DNA of 64,000 nt, from the NCBI GenBank assembly GCA_021234155.1, contig JAJEKV010000316.1, forward strand, positions 124,001 through 188,000. Reading direction: 5' to 3'. A model generated the notes under the pieces. It worked only from the letters and a program-made list of their open reading frames with translations, had not been told where the DNA came from and did no database searches. Shown one piece after another: positions 1 through 9,464 of this stretch; the stretch's first letter is position 1; each line of letters opens with the position of its first letter. The stretch is from Isoetes taiwanensis (Eukaryota; Streptophyta; Lycopodiopsida; Isoetales; Isoetaceae). A program made the position numbers and the translations under genes.

Positions 1-778
1 TTTGTCTGGGGACATCAGTCTCAAAGTCTACAAGTCCTCCTAGGCCTACAACAGGCGCATATATCTGGCCCAATATCTCGTCTTCTCTCAACCCTGTCAC
101 TTCAGATATGTCCGGTAGCAACAAGTATGGTTTCCCACCTACATGGATGGGATATGCTTCTGATAACCCCCAAGTAGACAATTTTTTCTCGGAGACCTCC
201 TCGTCCACAACCTCGTTCTCCTCATTTTCCAGTATGAGCTTCTCTTCCTCAGGGTCTATCGGCTCCTCTACTGGTGAGGCGGGGCGTTCAGTTTGAGCGA
301 CCTGTGCACTTGAAGGGGAATTGGCATCTTTGCTTGGCTTAGTGTAAATCATGTATGTGCTGAACATGATATCTAGGCCAAAAAAACTTTCCTTGCCCTC
401 TTGCCTGCACAGTTCTGCAGGTAGTTTCTTCAAGAACCTTCTAGTTCGGTCTTGATCAGGTTTCGGAAACATCTTAATTAAAGCTTGCATGCTTAGTGAA
501 GGCAAACCAGTCACAGGACATGGTTTCACGTCAGGACCAGCTCTAACCATGAAGCTATGAAGGATGCTGCCATATGCATCAGTAAACCTGTTACACTCTG
601 CCATAATGTCTATGCTCAGGCAAAAATTATTATATACAATGGTTGCATCCACTGGTTCCTCTAGCTCCTCCTTGAACTCTTCTGGATGCTTCAGACAAAA
701 ATCCCGTTCTTTCTCCACTATTTTGTCGTACCATGCGCTAAACAGCTCCCATGCCTTATCTGATCCGCTATTTGCCAT
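1..778 (-). CDS. Unrecognised protein, 5' part of an open gene running off the window
   Basis: The frame starts with ATG at 778 and stays open for 259 codons to position 1, so the stop lies outside the window. An in-frame stop upstream of 778 makes this ATG the first possible start. The N-terminus begins MANSGSDKAWELFSAWYDK and is soluble and helical in character. A Glu/Asp-rich stretch (PVEEPIDPEEEKLILENEE) near residues 190-210 separates it from a more globular tail containing YPIHVGGKPYLLLPDISEVT. I see no signal peptide, membrane segment or known motif. The absence of stops over 259 codons, unlike most of the window, suggests a gene under constraint or a young element gene. It lies 570 bp downstream of the gene at 1349-2556 on the same strand, with a palindrome array between them. 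Function is not assigned. Confidence 0.6.
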   Translation of the reverse strand, partial: MANSGSDKAWELFSAWYDKIVEKERDFCLKHPEEFKEELEEPVDATIVYNNFCLSIDIMAECNRFTDAYGSILHSFMVRAGPDVKPCPVTGLPSLSMQALIKMFPKPDQDRTRRFLKKLPAELCRQEGKESFFGLDIMFSTYMIYTKPSKDANSPSSAQVAQTERPASPVEEPIDPEEEKLILENEENEVVDEEVSEKKLSTWGLSEAYPIHVGGKPYLLLPDISEVTGLREDEILGQIYAPVVGLGGLVDFETDVPRQ

Positions 779-841
779 TCTCGTGGAGCAGCGCCTCGAT
801 TTATGACACTTAGAATGTGAGCGCCTTTGTAGCGGCTTGAT

Positions 842-1225
842 TTGCAAGAGAGACTAACAACGTGGCAACGATGCGAAAATAACACTTCCTTAATTTATGC
901 TATGCACAAATTCGCACCTTGGCTATGGTGCGAAAACAAGACTTCGATAATTCATTCTATTTACAATTTCGCACCGTGGCTACGGTGCGAAAATACCTCT
1001 TCCATTTTTTATACTATGCACATTTTCGCACCGTGGCTACGGTGCAAAAACAACCCTTCAATATCTTATTGTATGTACAATTTCGCACCGTGGCTATGGT
1101 GCGAAAATGCCCCTTTCATTTTTTATGCTATGCACATTTTCGCACCGTGGCTACGGTGCGAAAATGGCCCTTCCATATTTTATGAGATCCACAATTTCGC
1201 ACCGTAAGTACGGTGTGAAAACACA
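842..1225. repeat. Tandem array of about six dyad-symmetric units, period about 58 bp
   Basis: Each unit carries a near-perfect inverted repeat with core CGCACCGTGGCTACGGTGCG flanked by T and A runs. Copies centre near 918, 977, 1034, 1093, 1149 and 1204, joined by AT-rich linkers containing TATGCACA-like words. The first and last copies are more diverged. The array occupies the space immediately upstream of the gene starting at 778 (minus). The many short open frames here are by-products of the repeat. It could be a cis-regulatory array, a subterminal repeat region of a DNA transposon, or a minisatellite. Confidence 0.9.
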
Positions 1226-1348
1226 TCCACAATTTATGTTGTACATAATTTCGCAACATGGCTACTTTAAGTCTTATATTCCAATGAAAGCTCCCGGTTT
1301 GCAATTAATATACAATAGATCTCCAATTAACAATCACTTATATTTATA

Positions 1349-2556
1349 TTAGATAGATTCATATACAGATATGACTTTGGGTGGCATGCATGACCCCAAT
1401 TTATAGCATTCTTCTCTGCGCTTTCCCACCTTCTGGCCGTCTATCATGAAATGGAAGAAATTTAAGTCTGTCTCAAACTCTAATTGCCGCCGAACATCGA
1501 ATAGAGACCACTCGCTCTCCGCTCTCAGACTTTTGAACAGCTGATTATCCTTATGAATGTTCAAGTCTATGACAACGGAATGAGTGCCATCATTGTCATC
1601 TTGTTCGATAGTCCAGACGTACTTTCTTCCTTCACGGACATTTCGCCATCTCCTATACTTAAAAGTGACATACAGAGTTTGCTTCCGAATGCAATATCTG
1701 AACCGAACCGTGTCTCGACTTATCCTGCATTCAGTACATTCAGCTCCATCGTGAAGTCGAGCACTCCAACCTTCAAGAAATACACTATCTGAAAAACTAT
1801 CCACCGACTGTTGAACTGTAAACATCTTCAAGGTCTTCTTTACATTGTTGGCGCTCTTGAATATGGCAATGAACAGATCAATTCCTAAATTTATCTTCAC
1901 ATGCCCGCAGACTCGTCCCTTCTCCTTCAATGCCGTGAACATTTCCTGCGACAACTTACTCCGTGCTAATAAGATAGAAGTGGCATCCAGAGGCCTGCTG
2001 TATAAATCGAACAGGCTGGGCAATGGAAGCTCAATTAGCTTGGATCTTCGTGGAGAGTATTCATACCTCCAGAACCATATACCCCTTTCTCTGAGCTGTA
2101 CTGGTGTGCTACCTTCGAACAACAAGCAGCCCATATCTTGGTGAAAGCAATGGAATACACTACTTATCGAATGTGAAGAGACAGTGTTCTCCACATCAGA
2201 TATACACAAACCTGAGAGAATAGGAATGAACTGGATAAGTAACTGAACTAATTTAAATATGGATTGCATAGAAGTACATACTCACAATTTGCTTCTAACC
2301 GTGGAAAAGTTCGTCGCTTGCTTATTTTTTCTTTTGCCATATCTGTTGGAGTGTATACATGCCTTACTTGTACAAATATCTCTTTGCCTGATCGAAATCC
2401 GACCACCAAAGCCTTCCAATGTGCAGAAACATCATTTCTCCTGCATCTTTTGACTCGCCATTCACCTCGCATTGCAGGTTGGAAAGTAACAAAGCTCCCG
2501 GTCGACACCACGAAGCTTTCAAAGTCATTTTCGACTGTGATAGAGCTTATAGCCAT
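1349..2556 (-). CDS. Two-exon gene, unrecognised protein with a possible BAH-like N-terminal part
   Basis: Exon 1 is 2556-2286 and exon 2 is 2211-1349. The intron 2285-2212 is 74 bp, with donor GTGAGTATG and acceptor TTCTCTCAG after a pyrimidine tract. The phase is preserved (AAT T | GT), which joins two open frames into a 377-residue protein; this is direct evidence for a real splice. The N-terminal 150 residues, with HWKALVVGFRSGKEIFVQV followed by FWRYEYSP, loosely resemble the strand pattern of BAH domains, but I would not rely on it. The C-terminus (residues about 320-377) contains FFHFMIDGQKVGKRREEC and could be a small ubiquitin-like fold. Upstream sequence 2557-2930 is locally GC-richer, as expected of a promoter. 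No frameshift is visible, so it looks functional. Confidence 0.65.
2212..2285 (-). other. Spliceosomal intron of the 1349-2556 gene
   Basis: This 74-bp intron starts GTGAGTATG and ends CTATTCTCTCAG on the minus strand. It contains an in-frame stop (TTAG region), so retention would truncate the protein. Its short length and consensus ends fit a plant spliceosomal intron. Confidence 0.8.
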
Positions 2557-3435
2557 CTAGTCACAGAATTCAAATCAGAATGTGGCGCGGAATCGAAATA
2601 CTAGGAAAGACTACGCGATTTTACCTTAATCGAAGTTTTTCTGTGGTCGAAACTCCCTTTGGCGCAGGTCGAAGCAGTTCCCGAGAAAATCGAAGCTCCC
2701 TTGGCGCGGGCAATCGATCTTCGCGCAAAATCTGTTGAGGAAAACACCTGAGCGGGAATTGAGGGCGGGAGCAAACGATCATAATTGCCACGTGTGTAAT
2801 CTGACACCCGAAGCTACAGGCACGGATATTACCGAAGCTACGTGCAGTTGACACCTGGAAAGGCGAAACCAAGGCTTGGTAAAAAAATTCTGTACAAGCT
2901 CGGCTCCCCATTCTAATGCCATGCATCATAACGTGCTACATAATTAGGACATATGTGCACCACACAATTGATAATGGATTACCTATAGCTATATTATGCT
3001 CTTTCAATACTGCACACCAACGCAATCTCAACAATCACAATGTTGTTGCACTCCAAAGAAATTCCAACAATACCTTATATTTTGTCCCATGCACTTTGCA
3101 AGAATATGCAAAGCACCACCTTGCAAACTACAGAGTGTGCTCGACATTTTTCGGTTTTATTTTGCTCCTTACAGAGTTTTTGCCTTCTAATCCCAGTTTA
3201 CAATTTTTTGCTTCACATCTAAGTTGTTGAATACATTTTATATTTCTAACATAACAATACAACAATTGTGGATTGCTCCCAACTATGACACATATAGAGT
3301 TTGCATGTCTTGATCAATTTTGCTTTTCATAGCAGTATGATTGAAACCCTTTAAGCAAGTTACTTCACAAGGAAACTGGATTCGGAAAATCAGACGGCTT
3401 CTTAGGCACGATTGAGCGGTGATTGGATTGATTGT
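2557..3435. other. Intergenic, probable promoter of the 1349-2556 gene, then AT-rich DNA
   Basis: From 2600 to 2790 the sequence repeats words such as TCGAAG and GGCGCGGG and is GC-richer than its surroundings, which fits the 5' region of the minus-strand gene. From 2920 to 3430 it is AT-rich with no supported gene. Confidence 0.4.
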
Positions 3436-3438
3436 TAG

Positions 3439-3714
3439 GTGGGATTTATTATGATACAGTGGGAACGCAGAGGTATTGGCCTCCCCGTCAACGGCCATAG
3501 CCCGGTGCCATTGTCGCTCCCGCTTTCACCTGCAAATCCAAACCCTATTTCGCAACAAAGGATTTCTTCTGTGCCCGCCTTTCCATTTTCGAATTTGGGT
3601 GGGGATAATATTTGGACTAATGGGCTGGAATCGCCTGCCAGTGCAAATATGACGCAGTTAGCACAATTTGTTGCTATCGGAGAAGTATCAGGCAGTGTTT
3701 TAAGCTCCAGATAA
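3439..3714 (+). CDS. Unrecognised 91-codon open frame, possible captured exon
   Basis: An open frame reads MGFIMIQWERRGIGL and continues with a Pro/Ser/Asn-rich, probably disordered segment (SPANPNPISQQRISSVPAF). The opposite strand is also open for 111 codons, so strand is uncertain. Base composition is richer in GC than the flanks. It lies about 425 bp upstream of a Helitron 3' end in the same orientation, so it may be host sequence carried by that Helitron. No family was recognised. Confidence 0.3.
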   Translation: MGFIMIQWERRGIGLPVNGHSPVPLSLPLSPANPNPISQQRISSVPAFPFSNLGGDNIWTNGLESPASANMTQLAQFVAIGEVSGSVLSSR

Positions 3715-3781
3715 GAATCTTCGTTGCCTCTTTCACTAGCCTTTAGTACCGGATTTGGGTTCTCAAGCATAACATAGGCTT

Positions 3782-3932
3782 ATGTTTCAGCAGCTTTGGC
3801 AAATGCACAGGATTTTACTTTTCCAGATCCTAGGTCTTGATTTTCTTCCTAGCTACTAGGAATGTTTCAGCAGCTTCGGCAGATGCACAGGATTTTTCTT
3901 TTCCAGGTCCTGATTTTCTTCCTGGTTACTAG
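3782..3932. repeat. Tandem duplication, two copies, period about 80 bp
   Basis: ATGTTTCAGCAGCTT starts at 3782 and again at 3862. The copies share the word GCACAGGATTTT and a TTCCAG followed by GATTTTCTTCCT, with a short deletion in copy two. Both could be read as VSAA-A-AQDF-FP, so this may be a duplicated coding or intron-border segment within the Helitron cargo. Confidence 0.75.
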
Positions 3933-3973
3933 AACCTCCCTTTTTTCTCTTTGTATATAGACACACTTTGCAG

Positions 3974-4155
3974 TCTAGAGCTGGCCAAGTGATCCGAGAC
4001 ATCAAAGCAAAAACCAATTTTGTCTATGCATCCCAGGGCGAGGCAGTTCTCAACAGTAATCCTTACTTTTCTGAATTTCCTTCTTCTGAATTTCATATAC
4101 AATCACATAGAAAGCCCACCAACGGTGGGCAATTTTCTAGTTTTATTATATAAGA
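3974..4155 (+). pseudogene. Exon-like fragment cut off by a Helitron 3' end
   Basis: A pyrimidine-rich stretch ending GTATATAGACACACTTTGCAG precedes an open frame beginning SRAGQVIRDIKAKTNFVYAS. The acceptor-like CAG is at 3971-3973. The frame stays open through the Helitron terminal hairpin and stops at 4153, so the final residues (KPTNGGQF) are encoded by transposon sequence, not by the original gene. The parent gene was not identified. Confidence 0.35.
4114..4140 (+). mobile_element. Helitron 3' terminus, plus orientation
   Basis: A perfect 7-bp stem GCCCACC / GGTGGGC (4114-4120 and 4124-4130) with a 3-nt AAC loop is followed by AATTTT and then CTAG at 4137-4140, with host T next. This is the standard Helitron 3' end: a short GC hairpin, about 6-10 nt, then CTRR, inserted before T. 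The body lies to the left. The 5' TC end was not located. Two other ends in this window share the same stem pattern and loop. Confidence 0.85.
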
Positions 4156-4174
4156 TGTAAATCAAGCATAAGCG

Positions 4175-4198
4175 ATGCCAACCTCTAGTGGTTGGCAT
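4175..4198. repeat. Short perfect hairpin
   Basis: ATGCCAACC and its complement GGTTGGCAT flank the 6-nt loop TCTAGT. The hairpin lies 35 bp beyond the Helitron terminus at 4140. It has no CTRR at the required distance, so it is listed only as an inverted repeat. Confidence 0.6.
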
Positions 4199-4796
4199 GG
4201 GGAAGTGGGGAGGTGTTTTTTAGGGGTGGGAGATTTTTTTTTTGCTATTGTGGGAATTCTTTTATGATGAGGTTGAAATGGATTAGATACTCAGATCATA
4301 TGCATGTAACGCAATTACCTTATGTCCAAGTCCGAGAAGAAATGTCGAGCTCAGCCGAACTACAACATGAACGAACAAATGGCACTCGGTTGTGCCGATC
4401 TAAAATTCACTACCGTGTAAGAATGGAGCTACAAATATTCTCAAAACATATATCAAAATAAATGAAAAAAAAAAATTAACTCGTTCTATCTTTACAAAAG
4501 CATCATAATTGCCAACATTTCGTGAAGTATAATTTCCCTGCTCCCTTAAAAGCCTAAAACATAATAAGTGATTGTAAAAAAAAAAATTGATAATTGTTAA
4601 GATATAGAAAGTAAATGATACATGTACATATACATGACCTCTACCTATTTATTCTGTAAGAGGTCAGTTCATCCTATTTCTGTTCTACCTTACTCTGTAA
4701 TAGGTTAGTTCGTTCTACTTCTATTCTACCCATTTATTTCTGTTCTACCGGTTAAGTGATGGTGACTGTCACTACAAGAGTTCGAGCTCTAGCGCC

Positions 4797-5054
4797 ATGG
4801 GAGCATTATTGATATCTCATGAAGTGGACCTGCAATTCAAGGAAAGTGAAAGGTTAGGTAGCTTAGGCTTTACGGAGAGTTATGGCTGCAGATTTTTGTG
4901 CATTGCAGTTTTCAAGTGGATAATGATTCTTGGTGTTTTTGTTTCAAGCTCTTCTATCCAAAGGGAATGCCTTAGAAATTTCATGGCTAGCAGCAGAGAC
5001 TTAGGTAAAGTGGATCATTGCACCAAGGCATTTCATATCCATAGAGAAGCATAA
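4797..5054 (+). CDS. 85-codon open frame conserved in three repeat copies
   Basis: MGALLISHEVDLQFKESER continues to a hydrophobic core, FLCIAVFKWIMILGVFVSS (about residues 33-52), that could be one membrane helix. Intact 85-codon versions occur at 58054-58311 (minus) and 62571-62828 (plus), differing by only a few residues. Because the DNA copies are so similar, an intact frame in all three is weak evidence for selection. The ATG follows a conserved leader that includes CACTACAAGAGTTCGAGCTC. No homologous family was recognised. Confidence 0.35.
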   Translation: MGALLISHEVDLQFKESERLGSLGFTESYGCRFLCIAVFKWIMILGVFVSSSSIQRECLRNFMASSRDLGKVDHCTKAFHIHREA

Positions 5055-5314
5055 AATAACAAGACATTTGAATCCTCATACAATCAAAACAGACCTTATC
5101 AAGACAGTGAGTTTGATAAAAGTAAGTCTCTTCCACAAGTTCCTTAATTTTCTCAAAATATAGCCAAATATGAAGTTAATAATGGAGTGCATTAAGAAAA
5201 GGTTAAAGCTAAGGTATATTGTACAATTGATATGAAACGCATTCCTACATACTGCAACTAATCGGAGCAGTAACTTCTAAAACTATCGACAATTCTAATA
5301 TATCTCATGCGGTT

Positions 5315-6560
5315 GGCTTGAGGGCAATATTACAAAGCTGTGGAAGGCCCTGGTTGAGGAAAGGTTCTTTCCAGATCATCTATTTATTGGTGAATCAGGA
5401 GTAATGCCTGAGATACCCCAGTTTCTTGTTGAAAGTTGGCTAGCCGAATACCCAGGCAATAGTGAGGCCATTCGCAAAGAATGGGCTGAGGATAGATTGT
5501 CGCTAAAATTTATTGATTCAACTATAGTTGCCCTTTGTTGGTTCAATCTTTTTATCTTGTCATAAGGTTGAAAAAATGAAGTATGTCCAAATCCTCCTCA
5601 GCCAGTAACGACAATCACATCTTTGAGTTGTCTTGAGGTAGGTTCTTATCCTAACTTATAACAATCATATGCTCGGATTACACATTCTGGGGTGAACTAG
5701 CTGGGTACTCTGGAGAGCTGTGGATCTCCTTTCTTGAGGAAAAAGAATTTTTAATGCACCTATTTTCTTTGGCTGGAGGTGTCACCGCTAGATGGTTTGT
5801 AGCAAACAAACAATCTCTTCTTCGTGAGTTGACAGGAGTTATCGATCCAACAACTCTTGGTTCCACTACAATTGCCTGCGAGCTAATGTCCATGTTGAGT
5901 TATATGAAAGGAGGTAAAGAGTTAATCGTTGGAGGGATGGCTGCTCCAACTAAGGTAATGGATCAAGAGGATGTTTTGGAAGTCCCAAGAGGTGGAATAA
6001 AAAAAGGATGGAGAGCTTTCTTTACACCCATCTGTGGTTGCAAACAGAATTAGGAAACTGGATATGCTTGGTGTCATGAGGAGGGCAACCTTAGCCTACC
6101 TTAGCAGTCAAGAGGAGGGCAATGGAAAGAATCTGCAGGGCTCCATCTCTTCCTCAATTCATTTGGCTGGGGGAATGCTTATTTTGTGGCAAAAACTAAT
6201 TCTCCTAGGGATGTGGAGATACTTTTGAGAAGAGGATTCATCTCATGTGAACAAGGAAAATTCTATCTCCCAAGATGGAGAGCCAAGTTTAATCCAGATT
6301 GTTCTGCTTGCCATTTTATTTCCAATGTGGGGCTCGTTCAAAGGCCTAAGCTATAAGTACTGGAATGAAGATGCCTTGAAGGCGTTGTATCTGGTTGGTG
6401 AATTTATCACTTTAGAATTTTAACAGGAATTTGTGCCCAGGGTATGCTTTATGATTGATCTGAAGAAGCAAATCCTAAAATCTCATGCAAAGGCTACCCG
6501 AAGGAGCAGATTAATTTTCCCTTGAGATTAGAAGGCCTACCGCTAATTGTGAAATTTGTT
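5315..6560 (+). pseudogene. Decayed DUF4283 / LINE-ORF1-like gene in repeat copy A
   Basis: Open blocks interrupted by stops and indels read KLWKALVEERFFPDHLFIG (about 5337), then WISFLEEKEFLMHLFSLAG (about 5720) through MHLFSLAGGVTARWFVANK (5754), then SCEQGKFYLPRWRAKFNPD (about 6240). The last block matches the DUF4283 pattern of plant LINE ORF1 and zinc-knuckle proteins: a basic strand, FNP, then a 'W-S-KGL--KYWNEDALKAL' segment seen intact in copy B. Downstream, MIDLKKQILKSHAK (about 6450) fits the end of the same domain. The copy has lost about 350 bp near 6043, and stops make it non-functional. In the family the domain is thought to bind RNA in retroelement particles. Confidence 0.55.
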
Positions 6561-7533
6561 CTAACAGACTTCACGTTGGAAACTTCTTTGTTAGTAATAA
6601 ATATTCTTTGTGCATCTCCGCTGTTGTTAAAGGCAGTACTTTCGTTGTAGACCCAAACTGAAGCCTATATTCATTTGCAGAAATAACCATATTCATTTGC
6701 AGAAATAACCTCATTCATTTGCAGAAATAACCTTCCTTAGAAAACCTACTCTTTGTATTGCACCGTGAATCTCCATAGCTACCTTCATGAGAGATCTCTA
6801 CTAAGCCTCATCACCTTATAGTTGTGAGTCCGAATTTGAAGAAGCGGTTGGTGCAGGACGACCATTTTGCCTTGCACATTGTTTCAGCAGAACCATCAGC
6901 GTCTATGCTATGATCCACGCCGACCCTTTCTCTGCTCTGCTCCATGTCGACCCCTCCTCTGCTCTGCTACTGTAAAGCCTTAATAGGGCAACAATGCTGC
7001 CCATTTTATGTTGAATCGTGATCGTCCAATTATGCCAATCAAAACCTTGCTTTAGGGCTGGGTCCAACACTTACAATAAAACTTTATAATATAGGATTAG
7101 TATTTTGCATTTCTAATGGTGTCTTGACATTAGAAACAACTTAGTTTGGGTTGGTGATGGGGATAGAGTCCCTCTTTTGTAAGGTTTTCTTAATTAGCTT
7201 AATATCTATGTTTCCTCGATTGTTATATATTTGATAATATGCTTTTGTTTTCGTCTGAGTTTTCTTATCATTTTGTGAGCTTTATGCAGAGTTAAACTTG
7301 TCTAAAAGTCATGGCTTGGCAAAAATACCAGATACCACAATATTTAGATATATAATACTTCTTATTTTTTTTCTTTTCTTTTTAATTGGAAATCACATAA
7401 TATTATATCACTTTATTTCAACTCTACTAGATTATCAAAAGGTAGTATTGAAACACAAAATCTGTTATTTATTAAATTTGAAACTAAAAGTTTATTTATT
7501 AAAATATATTTTAAAGGATAATATTTTAAATAT

Positions 7534-7763
7534 ATATAGTTTTCCACGATTTATAGAGAAATAAAAGTGATTAAAGACCACCAAAGAATATAAATGGTAG
7601 TAGACGAAGATTAATACTTCAAAAAATTAAATTATTACAATTTTATAACAACGTTACAATAATAAAGTATTGAAAACTTTGTAAATCTTAACAAGTATCA
7701 TGGTACATACTAGTCTAAAGTCTATATATACTTTTAATTTAATAATTTCTTATTTATAAGGAA
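7534..7763. other. AT-rich noncoding flank
   Basis: This stretch separates the end of repeat copy A from the Helitron terminus at 7764. I see no gene or structured repeat in it. Confidence 0.5.
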
Positions 7764-7791
7764 CTAGAAAAAGTGCCCAGCATTGTTGGGC
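7764..7791 (-). mobile_element. Helitron 3' terminus, minus orientation
   Basis: Read on the minus strand, the stem GCCCAAC / GCTGGGC with loop AAT is followed by ACTTTTT and CTAG (plus 7764-7767), then host T. The stem has six Watson-Crick pairs and one G-T pair. The pattern matches the ends at 4114-4140 and 27045-27073. The element body extends to the right from here. Its 5' end was not found; AT-rich DNA from 7792 to about 9450 is the likely interior. Confidence 0.8.
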
Positions 7792-9464
7792 TTTCATGAG
7801 AAACGTATTGAAATAGCTTACTATAAAAATACGACATAAATGTTTAATGACCTTTCAAACACCATGTGCATTGGGCATTCATGAGTTTGTGTGAAACATA
7901 TGTGTGAAATGCTTGCAAAAGTAGTTCTTCAACTTGACACATTGATGGGCTAAAATATTATTCGAAGGGTGATTAAAAGTGTTCTAACAAAGCTAAAGAT
8001 TTTATTTATGTGCTTATCTTAGTTTTGACATAAAAGAAGATATTTAGGGTAAAGCCCATGTTGATTTGAGCTTTATGAAAAATTGATGCTTGGAATAAAA
8101 GTTAGTGTTGGAATCCTTAGATATAATATATATAATATATACATCATATTGATGTTGGTAAGACACTTGTTAAATACTTATGGAACCTTTAATGTAAATG
8201 GTTATTGAATTCCAGGATTGAATTTTGCAAATTGAATTAATAATGCTGCTTGTGACGAACACATGATATTGTCATGACCACTAAATAAACCTTCATTGCA
8301 TTGCATCAGACAAACAATGCGACTCTTAAATACAACTATTCAATAACATGAGTAGTTGTATGATAGGATTCTTGTTTGTATAAATATAGACATGCGCGCA
8401 GAATATACAATATCCATGATGTTTACAATTTTAGCAAATCATTATTGAAGGAAAGGTATGTAAGAAAATGTAATATCATAGCTCTTTATGCCTATATCTT
8501 TTATGTTTGTTCATATATATTAATTGTCAATTATCAAACTCTTGTAACATCAATAAGACAGTATTCAAAAATAATATTTCATCCTCAAATATTAGACAAT
8601 CATCAAATATATATTGAGTATCTCGATCTTATTTCAACTTCTCAAAACTTCAGCTCAATCACTATTCATATGAAGCTTTAAACAATGCTCAATCACTATT
8701 CAAATGACCTTTATTTATTTACTGTAGCATTGTGAAATGGACTCTACCTGTATATGGTCGAATGAGTCTAACAACCAGCACACAAAATGTATTTAGGTCT
8801 TCATATTTTATAAAATCATTTCTGCGGTCATGCTGCACCGAATCAATCCTCATGTAATCTTATCTCGTCTTCATTGGATCAAGTATTTGAAATGAAAATG
8901 GCTCAATGCCATTGGACCGAGCACCATACTATACTATATGACTTTACAAAATTAGTTTTGCCTTAGGCATCGACCCATTTGAACCTTTGGACCTTGGTAA
9001 ACTTAGGTTAGACACAACCTAATGAAAAATAGATCTATGAGACCTTGAGGTGATCTTCATATGATCTAGGCATCTCATATATATTGTTCATCGTGAACTT
9101 GCGTTTCCTTAGCCTTTACATAATATGTACATAAATCCTAGGAAAACATACTCCATGTACCCTCCCTGGTGGATCACAAAAATGCTCATCCTTTGTCCTG
9201 TCCAAACGATCTAACCATCATTCAATTAAATTGGGATTATGTCTTAATTTTGGGATAAATTTTATATTGCACTTTTTTAGTAACTTTGTTAAATTCACTG
9301 TTTTAGTAACTTTGTTGCCCTTAGACTAGAATAGACGTTAACATATAATCACACACGGGAATATAAACTCACACCTTAACTTCAAATTACAAAATCATAT
9401 ATCATGGAACTCAAGTAGTACACAACTTTTATTAACTGTAGAAAAGATACATAGTAATTGTTTT
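7792..9464. other. AT-rich DNA without supported genes
   Basis: Short open frames here (for example 8376-8681) have no coding character. The segment is probably interior sequence of the minus-orientation Helitron that ends at 7764, plus its flank. Confidence 0.4.

Larger units (their letters stand above)
4295..7533 (+). repeat. Dispersed repeat copy A (3.2 kb)
   Basis: This segment matches 54503-59080 on the minus strand (copy B), and its first 935 bp match 62075-63006 (copy C). The shared left edge is ATCATATGCATGTAACGC. The shared right edge is near TTTTAAATAT at 7533. Relative to copy B it lacks about 350 bp near 6043 and both Mutator-like insertions found there, so it preserves the empty target sites at 4316-4326 and 7186-7194. 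It encodes the decayed DUF4283-like gene described below. No LTR or long poly(A) is visible. It may be a LINE-like or gene-derived repeat. Confidence 0.85.

Noticed and set aside
842-1207. Overlapping open frames of 88 and 121 codons with repeated FAPWL or FRTVA motifs
   Set aside because: They are translations of the palindromic tandem repeat and exist because the unit length is close to a multiple of three.
4771-4790. CACTACAAGAG word in the repeat leader resembling a CACTA terminus
   Set aside because: It lies inside a longer repeat shared by three copies on both sides of the word, has no subterminal array and no target duplication; a tRNA-like leader or chance is more likely.
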